NCBI RefSeq assembly: GCF_002744715.1
Contig: NZ_KZ319370.1
Coordinates: 1-64,000 of the forward strand
Direction: 5' to 3'
DNA length: 64,000 nt
Source of the DNA: Marinobacter profundi
Lineage (GTDB): Bacteria > Pseudomonadota > Gammaproteobacteria > Pseudomonadales > Oleiphilaceae
Made by a program: the position numbers and the translations under genes. Positions 47,004-55,355 of the stretch are shown here, piece by piece (the first letter of the stretch is position 1; each line of letters starts with the position of its first letter). Below the pieces are notes generated by a model that did no database searches, was not told the DNA's origin, and saw nothing but the letters and a program-made list of their open reading frames with translations.

Positions 47004-47400
47004 ATTCTCGGACGTTTTCTCTAAATGCCCCCAAAAAACCCTTCTCATCAACTTTGTATCGTATGTAGGAAATTTCATTCATTGTTTCCTCCAGAGCGCA
47101 TAAGCAAATCTTCTTCTTTGATCCATAGGCGCCATACGAGAGAGTGCTGGCATATGAATTCACACAGGCATCCATGACTGCATATTCAACAGACATTGGG
47201 TATCTATTATCAGTGATTGCATAATCAATAAACTGGCTGCCGCCATATGCCAATATCGCGGCAATGCTAGCCACCTTTAAAGGCTTTTTGATCTCGAACT
47301 TCTCGATGCTGCTTTCGCATTTTTCGCAGTGAAATTCAATCGTCCCTTGGACTTTAGCTTCATCGCCACACTTACAGCTTTCTGACACTACGATCTCCAT
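46996..47400 (-). CDS. Small zinc-ribbon membrane protein, 134 residues
   Basis: MEIVVSESCKCG followed by HCEKCE gives four Cys (9, 11, 25, 28), a zinc-ribbon pattern, then a short hydrophobic segment (residues 42-56). The rest (VDACVNS..., LCALEETMNEISYIRYKVDEKGFLGAF) is conserved in related sequences I recall, without known function. The ATG at 47400 lies 12 bases inside from the attC 4 core. A longer frame (to 47559) exists only because the IS1182-type end is fused upstream, so I reject that start. Confidence 0.6.
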   Translation of the reverse strand: MEIVVSESCKCGDEAKVQGTIEFHCEKCESSIEKFEIKKPLKVASIAAILAYGGSQFIDYAITDNRYPMSVEYAVMDACVNSYASTLSYGAYGSKKKICLCALEETMNEISYIRYKVDEKGFLGAFRENVRECI

Positions 47401-47411
47401 GTCCTTTTTGC

Positions 47412-47418
47412 TTATAAC
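47412..47418 (-). repeat. attC site 4, left core (split by the IS1182-type element)
   Basis: TTATAAC, the R' core of attC 4, ends exactly at the insertion. The other part of the site is at 49256-49335. Confidence 0.7.
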
Positions 47419-49252
47419 GAGGCTGTAGAAAAACCCGATTCCGAGCCGTTCCCAACGCCTGATTCCTGTAATTTTTATCGCGGCCATCAACTGGCCGATT
47501 CTCATTAATTCGATGTTCAGCCATCTGCTTCGGCCTTTTGGGGCTCCTCGCGTCGGCATTACTGGTTTCCAGCAGGCACTTTTCCGGGAGTTCCGCCCTC
47601 GGCATTACGCCGCCACCCGCCCGTAATTCGCCAGCTTCTCAATATTGTGCACCAGGCAGTATAGCTGCCACCGGCCCTGCACCTTCTTCTTGCCCCGCAA
47701 ACTGAAGCGATTCAGGCCCTTGTTCGTGCCGATGTTACCGAACACCGGCTCCACCACCGACATGCGGTGACTGTAGATCTCTTTACCCTGCGGGCTATCC
47801 ACCCGGTGCTTCATCCAGTCGGTGTAGTTGGGTAAGCGCTTATTCTCGATAGTGAACGAGACCTGTCTTCCGGAGCCTTTGCGATGGTTGGCGGATGCCG
47901 GGTTCTGCATGCACCTGTGTTTCTTCGGGCAGTGGCGGCATTGCAGCAAACGGCCTTCGAAGTGCACCCGGATTTTGCCGTTCTCGGCTTCGCGTGTTCC
48001 CTGGTAGCTGATGGCGTTGCCCGCCGGGCAGATGCAGGTCAGGTTCACCGGATCGAACTGGAATTCACTGGCCGGAATGATGTCTTTCCATCCGGTGGTC
48101 GGCTGATTTTGATAGCGCTTGCCATACTTGTCTTTTTGATGCTGGAACTTCGGGTCACGGCTGCGAAACTTGTTGTCCGGTACGTAGCCATTGATCTGCC
48201 GTTCGTGCAGGTACTTCATGTTGGCTTCGTTGGCAAAGCCGGTATCGGCGGTGATTACAGTGCCTTGCCGATAAATGCTGTCAGCGATACCCAGCTTCCT
48301 GAAGCGGGCTTCCACGCTCTCCAGCACCGGCTGCAGGGTGTGGTGTTCCTGGCCTTCACCAAAGGCCTGGGCATCAATAATGACTTGGTGCTTCTTGTCC
48401 ACCGTGGCCACGCCGTTATAACCCTGGATCGTGCCTTTGCTGGTGGTCATCTTGGCACTTTCGTTATCGGTGATGTTGCTCTTCACTTCCTTGTTCCGTT
48501 TCCCCCGGCCCATCCTTGGGCGGTTCGTCTTTAGGAAGCGGTCGACTTTCTGGGCGGCCTCATCCAGAGAGAGGATGGTCCTGGCTCGTCGGATGTCCCG
48601 GTCCAGTTCGGCTTCGGTCTCCGCCTCGTCCCGTTCGTAATGGGCCTTGAGGTGATGGCGAACCAGCCGTCGCAGCTTGGTGCGTTTCTCTTCCAGTTCC
48701 TTAAAGGTGCCGGACCATTCCTTGGCCGCGTTCGAGGACATCTTGCAGCCATCAATGGCAAAGAGTTCGTTGCCCAGAAGACCCTGTTCATGACAGACCA
48801 GCAGTACCTGCTCGAACAATTCTTCGATCTCATCGGCATGACCGCTGACGAACTTAGCCAAGGTGGTGAAGTGCGGAACGGTATCGCAGGATAACGCTTT
48901 GAAGATGATGTTGGTCTCGCAGCACCACTGCATCTCGCGGCTGGAGGTGATGCCCTTGGAGTAGGCGAACAGGATGATCTTCAGCAGGATGGCCGGATCG
49001 TAGGCCAGCCGGCCGGTGTCTTCGTTGCGGTACTTAGGATGGAAAACTGACAGGTCCAGCTTGTGCTCGATCAGGTAGTGCACCGCGTGTTCAAAGGTGC
49101 CGGGCTGCAGCTGTTCCTGATAATTGATCACGACCATCGCGTCTTGGTCGTAGTTGTAGTGTTTGAAGCGGGGCATGCCGACCTTCCGTTGATCCGTTTT
49201 CTGCATCCTATCAAAGCCAAGCGCTGTTTTTTGGGAGTTTTTCTACAGCCTC
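47419..49252 (-). mobile_element. IS1182-family insertion sequence
   Basis: A complete 1.83-kb element. Perfect 16-bp terminal inverted repeats are GAGGCTGTAGAAAAAC (47419-47434) and its reverse complement (49237-49252). An apparent direct AAC repeat flanks it (47416-47418 and 49253-49255). It encodes one transposase on the minus strand and sits in the R' core of attC site 4. Confidence 0.9.
47605..49206 (-). CDS. IS1182-family DDE transposase
   Basis: A 533-residue transposase. The N-terminal DUF772 domain (MPRFKHYNYDQ..., QLQPGTFEHAVHYLIEHKLDLSVF) and the DDE catalytic part are visible: ELFAIDGCKMSSNA (first Asp), VITADTGFANEANM (second Asp) and SVVEPVFGNIG (Glu). A Cys-rich zinc segment (CICPAG... 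CRHCPKKHRC) lies between. The gene seems intact. The start may be 49206 or 49176. Confidence 0.93.
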   Translation of the reverse strand: MQKTDQRKVGMPRFKHYNYDQDAMVVINYQEQLQPGTFEHAVHYLIEHKLDLSVFHPKYRNEDTGRLAYDPAILLKIILFAYSKGITSSREMQWCCETNIIFKALSCDTVPHFTTLAKFVSGHADEIEELFEQVLLVCHEQGLLGNELFAIDGCKMSSNAAKEWSGTFKELEEKRTKLRRLVRHHLKAHYERDEAETEAELDRDIRRARTILSLDEAAQKVDRFLKTNRPRMGRGKRNKEVKSNITDNESAKMTTSKGTIQGYNGVATVDKKHQVIIDAQAFGEGQEHHTLQPVLESVEARFRKLGIADSIYRQGTVITADTGFANEANMKYLHERQINGYVPDNKFRSRDPKFQHQKDKYGKRYQNQPTTGWKDIIPASEFQFDPVNLTCICPAGNAISYQGTREAENGKIRVHFEGRLLQCRHCPKKHRCMQNPASANHRKGSGRQVSFTIENKRLPNYTDWMKHRVDSPQGKEIYSHRMSVVEPVFGNIGTNKGLNRFSLRGKKKVQGRWQLYCLVHNIEKLANYGRVAA

Positions 49253-49255
49253 AAC

Positions 49256-49335
49256 GCCAAGCTAAGCGGCGCCCCGACAGGGGCGTCCGGTGGACGGCCG
49301 CAAGGCCGGGAACAAACTTAAGCGACTGGTTATGT
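49256..49335 (-). repeat. attC site 4, main part
   Basis: GCCAAGCTAAGCGGCGCC ... GGCCGGGAACAAACTTAAG..ACTGGTTATG is nearly identical in its right arm to attC 6. It completes TTATAAC at 47412. Confidence 0.85.
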
Positions 49336-49343
49336 GCTGGACG

Positions 49344-49571
49344 TTACGGCTCATCTCGGAGCCGATCTCGGCACTGAGCAATGAACTTTTCATAGCTAAT
49401 ATCTTGAGCTTGATGCAAAGTTTTCTCGAAAACACAGCACAAATTCCAAAGTGCTCTTTGCTCGGCCTGATCTTCAATAGATAACTGGTCTGTATCGCTG
49501 AACCTGCGGACAAATTCGAAAAGCACCCATGCTTCATCCTCAGTGAGCTTAAGTTGGATTTCATCGCTCAT
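49344..49571 (-). CDS. Hypothetical cassette protein, 75 residues
   Basis: MSDEIQLKLTEDEAWVLFEFVRR followed by FSDTDQLSIEDQAEQ... A small acidic all-helical protein that begins 14 bases inside attC 5 and ends eight bases before attC 4. Small cassette proteins of this kind with an EDEAWVLFEF start are frequent, but the function is unknown. The longer frame to 49655 reads through attC 5 and is not real. Confidence 0.6.
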   Translation of the reverse strand: MSDEIQLKLTEDEAWVLFEFVRRFSDTDQLSIEDQAEQRALWNLCCVFEKTLHQAQDISYEKFIAQCRDRLRDEP

Positions 49572-49584
49572 GGATGCTCCTGCA

Positions 49585-49691
49585 CATAACGCCGAGCACA
49601 GCGGCGACCTTGGAGTGGCACCGAAGGAGCCACGTAAAGGGCGTCCGGCGGCCATCGGCCATCGGCCGCGAACTGCTGCGATTTGTTATAA
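49585..49691 (-). repeat. attC site 5 (HNH cassette)
   Basis: A long site (about 107 bases) with cores CATAACG and TTTGTTATA. It contains a tandem GGCCATC duplication in one arm. The HNH gene's stop lies in the right core. Confidence 0.85.
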
Positions 49692-50318
49692 CTTGCGCCC
49701 AAATATGACTTCATTGTGATATGAAATGCTACGCTCAGATATTTTGTGGCCTTCTGCAGTCCGCAAGTCTGAGAGCGCTAATTCCATAGCCCCATAATCA
49801 CACAGAACGTGGTGATTCGGGCATAGGACTACCACATTACCCGGTACATCAGATCCGTTGTGAGGCGCGCCCAACGGTATAATATGATGAGCTTCAGAAT
49901 AGGTTTTCCCATCAGATAAACTAACCGCCATGCCACAGATCTGACAGCGATCCTGATGCAGGACCTTTATCTTCCTGGCCAAGACCGTGTCCCGCAGGAC
50001 CCGATATGTCAGCGAATAAGCTCGTCCGGGTTCCTCAACACCTTCCGGCAAATCTGAAGCCTTTGGAGTTTCTTCCAGATATGAACGCAGGCCCCAAACG
50101 CCAGCCCCCAATCCTTCCACGGAAAAGAAAAGATCTCTCCCTCCTTTAAAACCGGCAGAATCAGAGGAAAGATCCTGAATACGACGTCTTACAACCGATT
50201 TCCATGTGCTCGGGAGCCCAATGCGAAGTCGCTCAATCTCGGCGTACAGCGAATCGTAGCTCGCACTTCCACCAAGATTTTCAAATGCTTTGATAATGTC
50301 TTCGTCCCAACTCGACAT
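49686..50318 (-). CDS. HNH endonuclease cassette gene
   Basis: A 210-residue protein. Its C-terminal HNH nuclease domain is clear: CQICG (zinc Cys pair, about 123), then SEAHHIIPLGAPHNGSD, NVVVLCPNHHVLCDYGAM. The N-terminal 90 residues form a winged-helix-like domain (LGGSASYDSLYAEIERLRIGLPS...). It may be a restriction-type or Cas-independent nuclease. No cognate methylase is adjacent, which argues for a modification-dependent or solitary defence enzyme. The stop codon is in attC 5. Confidence 0.8.
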   Translation of the reverse strand: MSSWDEDIIKAFENLGGSASYDSLYAEIERLRIGLPSTWKSVVRRRIQDLSSDSAGFKGGRDLFFSVEGLGAGVWGLRSYLEETPKASDLPEGVEEPGRAYSLTYRVLRDTVLARKIKVLHQDRCQICGMAVSLSDGKTYSEAHHIIPLGAPHNGSDVPGNVVVLCPNHHVLCDYGAMELALSDLRTAEGHKISERSISYHNEVIFGRKL

Positions 50319-50330
50319 CAGGATTCCCCG

Positions 50331-50417
50331 TTATAACGCCAATATTAAGCGGCGCCCGACTAGGGCGTCCGGTGGACGGCCGCCAGGCCGGGAACGAACT
50401 TGAATGACTGGTTATGT
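50331..50417 (-). repeat. attC site 6 (DUF3024 cassette)
   Basis: Cores TTATAACG and GGTTATG. Arms include GGCGCCCGA/..GGCGTCCGG and CGGCCGCCAGGCCGG. It shares its right arm with attC 4. Confidence 0.85.
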
Positions 50418-50418
50418 G

Positions 50419-50766
50419 CTACCCGAAGAAACAGCCATTCTCGTCGGCATTTACGATAGCAAAAAATTCCTCGATGGAGCGTGACTCAGGTTCTGGAGTG
50501 TACGAATGCCACTTTAAATCGCTACGCATCCAGTAGATTTTCCAGCGTTGAGATTTTTTGACGTAGGTAGCTTTGGCCACCGGCGACTCAATGATCGTGG
50601 CCGGCTCGCGGAAATGGGGGCGAATCTCGACAATCTGCACGCTTTGGCCAGAAACTCGAACGTCTAGATCTAACTTGGGTCGGATCTCGACTGGCGGCCT
50701 CCGGTCTTCCAGAAATTCAGAAGCGGCCCGCTCAATTTTCTTTGCTTCGAACTCACTGAATGCCAT
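50419..50766 (-). CDS. DUF3024-family protein
   Basis: A 115-residue protein that matches DUF3024 well in every segment: MAFSEFEAKKIERAASEFLE, RPPVEIRPKLDLDVRVSG, SPVAKATYVKKSQRWKIYWM and SIEEFFAIVNADENGCFFG. The family is common in proteobacteria and integron arrays; function unknown. The gene is bounded by attC sites 6 and 7. GC content is intermediate. Confidence 0.85.
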   Translation of the reverse strand: MAFSEFEAKKIERAASEFLEDRRPPVEIRPKLDLDVRVSGQSVQIVEIRPHFREPATIIESPVAKATYVKKSQRWKIYWMRSDLKWHSYTPEPESRSIEEFFAIVNADENGCFFG

Positions 50767-50790
50767 ATGGATTCTCTATGGGAACGCCCA

Positions 50791-50845
50791 CATAACGCCT
50801 AAATCAGGTGCGCCATAGGCGTCACCTGGATTTACTTGTTATGAG
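50791..50845 (-). repeat. attC site 7 (Hachiman cassette)
   Basis: The shortest site of the array, about 55 bases: ATAACGCC, arms AAATCAGGTG/CACCTGGATTT, and CTTGTTATG. It follows the hamB-like gene directly. Confidence 0.85.
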
Positions 50846-50846
50846 C

Positions 50847-53132
50847 CTAGCCCGGCAAATACCAATCAACCATTTCTTGAATATATTTTGGCGCATCTGA
50901 TATCTCAGGCTTGAATGTTATGGTGTCTTCATTAATAAAAAGTATGTATTTTGATATTTCTGCAATATCTTCAGGTGGAAATCCATAACGTATTAGCAAT
51001 GTATGTACTGTGTTATTTGTACCGAACCGTAATAACTCAATCATTTTATCAGAACGTAGGTCTGATGTTTGATCTTTATATATTTTAAAAGAGGTTATAA
51101 AGGATTCGGTAAGAGAGAATGAAATAACTTGATCAAGATAATCATATGTGTCAAAAACTACCGCGTCATAACTAACATTTTTTGCTAATGTGTCCTTGTC
51201 AAAGATTGAATATGTTTGCGTCAATGTGCTCTTTGGCAATTTAGCTGCCGGCTGTGAAAACGCAGCATAACCTTGTCTTCCCTCATCCTTTTTTGAAATA
51301 TAACTATATCGAATGCCGACAATTTCTCTAAAGGATCTCCCTTGAATTACTTGGAGGAAAATTGACATTGCCTGCCTAAATACTGCAATTTCACCATCAT
51401 ACAAGACTCTATTAATTGAAGCTTCATATATAAATCTAAAGTATTGTTTTAATGACTCTCTTTTCCCCTCATTCTTAGCGCCATAGAGATTATCCTTAAT
51501 CGAGTCCCCGTTATAGATAACACTTAATATTGCTTCGCAGTATTTTAATATTTCTGATTCAGATAGACGTTCAATTTTGGATAAAGGTGCTTGCTTATCA
51601 TCGTCAAAGCTGCCTTCTTTTATTGAATTGAGAAATTCCGAAGTGTCAGGATCATCTATGGTTTCTGGGTTGTCGATGATTGATTGTTCATTTAATAGGA
51701 ATTTCTCATTGACTCTTTGGGAGAGTAGCTGAGGGCTTTTTGTGAAAACATACCCAAAGTCAAATTTTGGTTTGTTGGATAGTCGGCCAGCTCTTCCGAT
51801 TAGGTTTTTAAATGATAACGATCTACTTTGATCGCTATCACCAAGAATCCGCATGTTGTCAAGCCATACAATATCAAACGGCATGTTAACACCTTGTGCA
51901 AGCGTGCTTGTCGCAAAGCAAATTTTTGCATAACGCTTTCTTATTAAGTCTTCGACAAGAAAACGTACTTCTAGTGGTACTGAACCATGATGAATCACAA
52001 TACCTTTGCGTAATAATGCGACCAGTTCAGATTTATGCTCATCGTTATCAGCACCCAGCAGGTGTTCAATTGTGTTAATTATCTCTTCAGCTTCAACTGA
52101 ATCTATGTCCTCATAATTATCAATATATTTTCTGAATGGTTCGATGAATTTACCATTATATATAGATGCTTTTGATACATAGACAAGGACGGAATGGGTT
52201 CCATCAAATGCAAAATCACTGAACTTTTGTTCATGCTCTACACATTTTTTAATTTGGTGACCGCGTTCAATGAATGGAGAAAAGTGATAATATTTTTTAT
52301 TTTTATGCTGATATATAAAGATTTTACCTACAGAGCCATGGGTATATGATCTCGAATAGCCTTCTGCTTCAGAAAAGTTATGCTTTTTAAGTTGGGCGTC
52401 AGGATTTTCTACAAATGGATGCGCAAAAATTAGTTTTGCTTTATCAAAATGTTGCTTAACCCTTCGCACAAGAACATCGAAAATAACTCCTCTTTCAATT
52501 TCTTCAGAGACCTGAGCTTCATCAAAGAAAAATACTTTGATATTTAATTTTAGGTTGCTGGAAAATAGGTCTCTTGCTCGTTCAGGTGTAAGAATAAATA
52601 TTCTTCGTAGGTTCCTAGATTTGAATATGTCATCTACAAATGAGGATATCATCACATTTTTGTCACCATTGAACTTCTGCTTCATTGTGTTGACATACTC
52701 TGCGATCAAAGCTCTAGAAGGAACAATTACAACAGCATCGCCATCATTTTCAGCAATAAAATCTCTGATGGAATATGACTTTCCAGCACTTGTTGGTGCG
52801 GATATAGAGACTACTTTATTTTCATTAACTGCTCTTCTTACACTCGCCTGAACAGGGGTGAGATACTCACCAAACTCTTCCTTGTGTTGTTTTCCAATGC
52901 CCGACAAAAGGAATGAGTACAAATTGTTTGGTTCAGGTAATTTATAAAAGAGTCCGAGAGAAGTGATGATTTTCTCTTCATGTTCCTGAAACTCATCTCT
53001 GTGGAACTTTTTATAATAAGATATCTTTTCTAATATTTCAGAGCTTACAGGGCCTTCTTTATGAAGAATATCTAATAGTTCAGAAATACCATTGATTGGT
53101 TCTATGTCTTCTGCAATATCGACTATGCTCAT
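50847..53132 (-). CDS. hamB: Hachiman-type HamB DExH-box helicase
   Basis: A 761-residue helicase, the ATPase half of a Hachiman anti-phage pair. Motif I is SAPTSAGKS (residues 111-119). The DExH motif is FFDEAQ (about 202-207). Later come SFKNLIGRAGRLSNKP (motif VI, GRAGR) and ATSTLAQGVNMPFDIVWLDN (motif V). The Ski2/Mtr4-like order fits HamB. In studied systems HamAB senses phage DNA ends and the nuclease then destroys DNA. The gene overlaps hamA by 4 bases, has very low GC (roughly one third) and rare codons, and ends at attC 7. Confidence 0.85.
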   Translation of the reverse strand: MSIVDIAEDIEPINGISELLDILHKEGPVSSEILEKISYYKKFHRDEFQEHEEKIITSLGLFYKLPEPNNLYSFLLSGIGKQHKEEFGEYLTPVQASVRRAVNENKVVSISAPTSAGKSYSIRDFIAENDGDAVVIVPSRALIAEYVNTMKQKFNGDKNVMISSFVDDIFKSRNLRRIFILTPERARDLFSSNLKLNIKVFFFDEAQVSEEIERGVIFDVLVRRVKQHFDKAKLIFAHPFVENPDAQLKKHNFSEAEGYSRSYTHGSVGKIFIYQHKNKKYYHFSPFIERGHQIKKCVEHEQKFSDFAFDGTHSVLVYVSKASIYNGKFIEPFRKYIDNYEDIDSVEAEEIINTIEHLLGADNDEHKSELVALLRKGIVIHHGSVPLEVRFLVEDLIRKRYAKICFATSTLAQGVNMPFDIVWLDNMRILGDSDQSRSLSFKNLIGRAGRLSNKPKFDFGYVFTKSPQLLSQRVNEKFLLNEQSIIDNPETIDDPDTSEFLNSIKEGSFDDDKQAPLSKIERLSESEILKYCEAILSVIYNGDSIKDNLYGAKNEGKRESLKQYFRFIYEASINRVLYDGEIAVFRQAMSIFLQVIQGRSFREIVGIRYSYISKKDEGRQGYAAFSQPAAKLPKSTLTQTYSIFDKDTLAKNVSYDAVVFDTYDYLDQVISFSLTESFITSFKIYKDQTSDLRSDKMIELLRFGTNNTVHTLLIRYGFPPEDIAEISKYILFINEDTITFKPEISDAPKYIQEMVDWYLPG

Positions 53133-53863
53133 TTGCTTACCCCAACCAAATATACTGCTTTTATGCTATCTGAACTCAATTTATCTTGAGCTGACTTGAT
53201 AGCATTTTTTAAAACTTCAAGTGGGTCGGATGTATTTATTGAGAATGACGCGACAATACCAAAGCTATCATTATTCAGGTTTTCAACAGCTGCATCTAAA
53301 GCCAACTCTCTTAAGTGAACATAATCCCTTAGATGTTTTTCATCATCTATAAAACCTTTTGATTGATTTATTGCATTGCCATGGGGATTTGCACTTCCTG
53401 AATATTTTGCTTCTCCAAAATTTATATACATGTCAGAACAAACTGTGTGGAAATCAAAGCCTTCATTTTGTTTGATCTGGGGCTTCCAGAGTTCTGCTAT
53501 GGGCAAAATTACATGATTAAATATTTTCTCAAGGGCTTTGGTAGATCCAATTGAAACCATGACTTCACCAAACTCACTTCCTACATCAGAAGGTGTGGTG
53601 GTAGATTCAAATATCTCAACAAGTGCAGAAGCAGTTTCTTGAACTGTTCTATCATATGCTCTCTTGCTACCTAAATCTAAATTTGCCATCCAAGAAGTAT
53701 CAAGTACTTTTTTAGCTAGCGCTCTAGATATTATATTTATGTCGTTTACTACTACATGACATACCTTGATTTTTCCAATCGGTGTGTCTGTTTCTATCTC
53801 AAAGTAGTCACATCCCCAATCCGCATCAGAATGTTGACTTCCATATCTAGGTTTATCTGTCAT
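53129..53863 (-). CDS. hamA: Hachiman-type HamA nuclease (DUF1837)
   Basis: A 244-residue PD-(D/E)xK nuclease-like effector. The likely active site is GFDFH (Asp137) and INFGEAKYS (Glu151, Lys153), preceded by GSEFGEVMV. This is the DUF1837 pattern. In Hachiman HamA is inhibited by the HamB helicase and released on recognising phage DNA. Overlap TCAT with hamB shows coupling. AT content is as high as in hamB, so the pair came in together, as one two-gene cassette between attC 7 and attC 8. Confidence 0.82.
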   Translation of the reverse strand: MTDKPRYGSQHSDADWGCDYFEIETDTPIGKIKVCHVVVNDINIISRALAKKVLDTSWMANLDLGSKRAYDRTVQETASALVEIFESTTTPSDVGSEFGEVMVSIGSTKALEKIFNHVILPIAELWKPQIKQNEGFDFHTVCSDMYINFGEAKYSGSANPHGNAINQSKGFIDDEKHLRDYVHLRELALDAAVENLNNDSFGIVASFSINTSDPLEVLKNAIKSAQDKLSSDSIKAVYLVGVSK

Positions 53864-53928
53864 AAAAAATTTACTTCAAATATGTTGAATATTAACTTGG
53901 ATGTTGAGGCTTGGTAGCTCATAACGCC

Positions 53929-54023
53929 AATCCTCAGCGGCGGCCTTTGCGCAGCGAAGCGGAGAAAAGGCCGTCCGGTGGAGGCCCGTCAGGGCCGGAA
54001 CGAACTGGAATGACTGGTTAGGC
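53929..54023 (-). repeat. attC site 8 (hypothetical 119-residue cassette)
   Basis: Cores ATAACGCC and GGTTAGGC enclose a long arm with GGCCTTTGCGCAGCG / AAAGGCC and CCGGTGGAGGCCCG. It also closes the Hachiman cassette on its 5' side. Confidence 0.85.
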
Positions 54024-54377
54024 ATTTCGCTCAAGCCACGTTTCAACTTCGAGCCCTTCACCAGCAGCCACGCCAAAATGCGCGCTGAGCCATTCGAGCG
54101 TGATGGGATAAATAAGAAACCAGCGTACCGGATGATGAGAAGACGATCGCGCCAGGATGAAATTTTTACTCCGCTCCAACGTCTGAAGTTCGTAAACCTT
54201 GTCACGAACTCCCTCAGGATAATTTGCGTGGTAAAACTGTAATTCGAACTTGCGACCACCTTTGAGCGTGATGCCCTCCACCCGAATTGGGGAATAGGAT
54301 CTAATTTCCGCCCCGAACTCTTCCCCAATAATTTCAGCCGCGTACCAACGATGCTCCTGCAAAGCGAACCTGTCCAT
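54018..54377 (-). CDS. Hypothetical cassette protein, 119 residues
   Basis: MDRFALQEHRWYAAEIIGEE ... VEGITLKGGRKFELQFYHANY. The small globular protein seems to have a beta-rich core and a C-terminal helix (LEWLSAHFGVAAGEGLEVETWLERNA). I do not recognise a family. Its ATG starts seven bases inside from attC 9 and its stop codon is in attC 8, the classic cassette layout. Confidence 0.65.
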   Translation of the reverse strand: MDRFALQEHRWYAAEIIGEEFGAEIRSYSPIRVEGITLKGGRKFELQFYHANYPEGVRDKVYELQTLERSKNFILARSSSHHPVRWFLIYPITLEWLSAHFGVAAGEGLEVETWLERNA

Positions 54378-54383
54378 AAATAT

Positions 54384-54445
54384 GCCTAACGCGGAGCGAA
54401 GCGGCGGCCCGTCAGGGACGTCCGCCTTACGCGGCTTGTTATCAC
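54384..54445 (-). repeat. attC site 9 (GFA cassette)
   Basis: GCCTAACG and CTTGTTATC cores enclose a compact hairpin with GCGAAGCGG and CCGCCTTACGCGG. Confidence 0.8.
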
Positions 54446-54449
54446 TGCC

Positions 54450-54848
54450 TCAGTCATACTCTGCATGCTGAGGCAGATCATCTGTAATCTCGAACCAAGG
54501 AGCCTTACTCCCCACGAATACATGGCGCCCTGCTTTTACCTCTGGGTCGGTATCAAGTGTTCCGAGTGGGAAACCATAGATCTCGGGGGCTGCATCGAAC
54601 TTGGTATAGAGGCTGGAGCCACAGTTTGAACAGAAGCCTTTGTGCTCACCCGGAGAAGATTCGTAAAACTTCAGCAGCTCCTGACCTTTGACGGTGTGCC
54701 AATCCGAGGATTGCACCTTAGCGCGAGTTCTGAAAGCCGAGGCATGAAGCTTTCGGCACATTGAACAGTGACAGTTCAGAACATCGGTCAGCGGACCGTT
54801 GATTTCGTATTGAATGCCCCCGCAGAGACAACTACCTGTTTGCTTCAT
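54450..54848 (-). CDS. GFA-family (glutathione-dependent formaldehyde-activating-like) protein
   Basis: A 132-residue zinc-binding protein. Seven Cys are positioned as in the GFA/CENP-V fold: CLCGG (7, 9), CHCSMC (26, 28, 31) and CSNC (73, 76). The family handles S-glutathione adducts of small aldehydes or related reactions; the function of most members is not proven. It ends five bases before attC 9. GFA-like genes are frequent cassettes. Confidence 0.85.
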   Translation of the reverse strand: MKQTGSCLCGGIQYEINGPLTDVLNCHCSMCRKLHASAFRTRAKVQSSDWHTVKGQELLKFYESSPGEHKGFCSNCGSSLYTKFDAAPEIYGFPLGTLDTDPEVKAGRHVFVGSKAPWFEITDDLPQHAEYD

Positions 54849-54865
54849 TCATGCACCTCCTTGTG

Positions 54866-54960
54866 TGATAACGCCAGCGCACAACGGCGCTCTTGGAATG
54901 GAGGCGCAATGTAAAGGGCGTCCGGCGGCCGCAGGCCGCGTATTGATGCGCCTTGTTAAA
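54866..54960 (-). repeat. attC site 10 (4-TM cassette)
   Basis: TGATAACGCC at the left and CCTTGTTAAA at the right. It has GGCGTCCGGCGGCCGCAGGCCGCG in its arm and strongly resembles attC 13 and part of attC 5. Confidence 0.85.
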
Positions 54961-55336
54961 TTTGGTTGCGGCCGACGACACGGATTACCCCTGCAGCAGT
55001 GAGCGCGACGATGGCGATAATGTCTGCGATGACGACCTTGCGAACGGCCTCATTGTACCCGCCAACTGACCACGCAATCGCGATGAAGGACACAACGCTG
55101 ACGAGGCCCGCGACAATTGCCAATGTTTGTAACGATGGCTGGAACGCTGCATACACCAGGAACAGACCGAGAAGCCCGAACAGGATAGCCCGGTGGCGCA
55201 TCAGGATTTCGATATTGGGCTCCCCCAGGGAAACTCCATATAAAGCGGCCAATCGCTCCACGCCCAGAACCCCAGAAACGGGCAAGAGATGAATAATACC
55301 TACGAGCACCAGCAGGCCTGTGACAACTTTCTCCAT
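54956..55336 (-). CDS. Four-helix membrane protein cassette
   Basis: A 126-residue hydrophobic protein with four membrane helices (GLLVLVGIIHLLPVSGVLG and AIVAGLVSVVSFIAIAW among them) and an ILMRHRAILFGLLGLFLVYAAF core. Similar small proteins occur in other integron arrays and are sometimes mislabelled phosphopantetheine adenylyltransferase. The function is unknown. Its stop lies in attC 10. Confidence 0.75.
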   Translation of the reverse strand: MEKVVTGLLVLVGIIHLLPVSGVLGVERLAALYGVSLGEPNIEILMRHRAILFGLLGLFLVYAAFQPSLQTLAIVAGLVSVVSFIAIAWSVGGYNEAVRKVVIADIIAIVALTAAGVIRVVGRNQI

Positions 55337-55355
55337 GTTTGCGTTTCCTCCCTGA

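Noticed and set aside
46996..47559. Longer form of the zinc-ribbon gene (187 codons)
   Set aside because: The extra N-terminus comes from the end of the IS1182-type element and is not part of the original gene.
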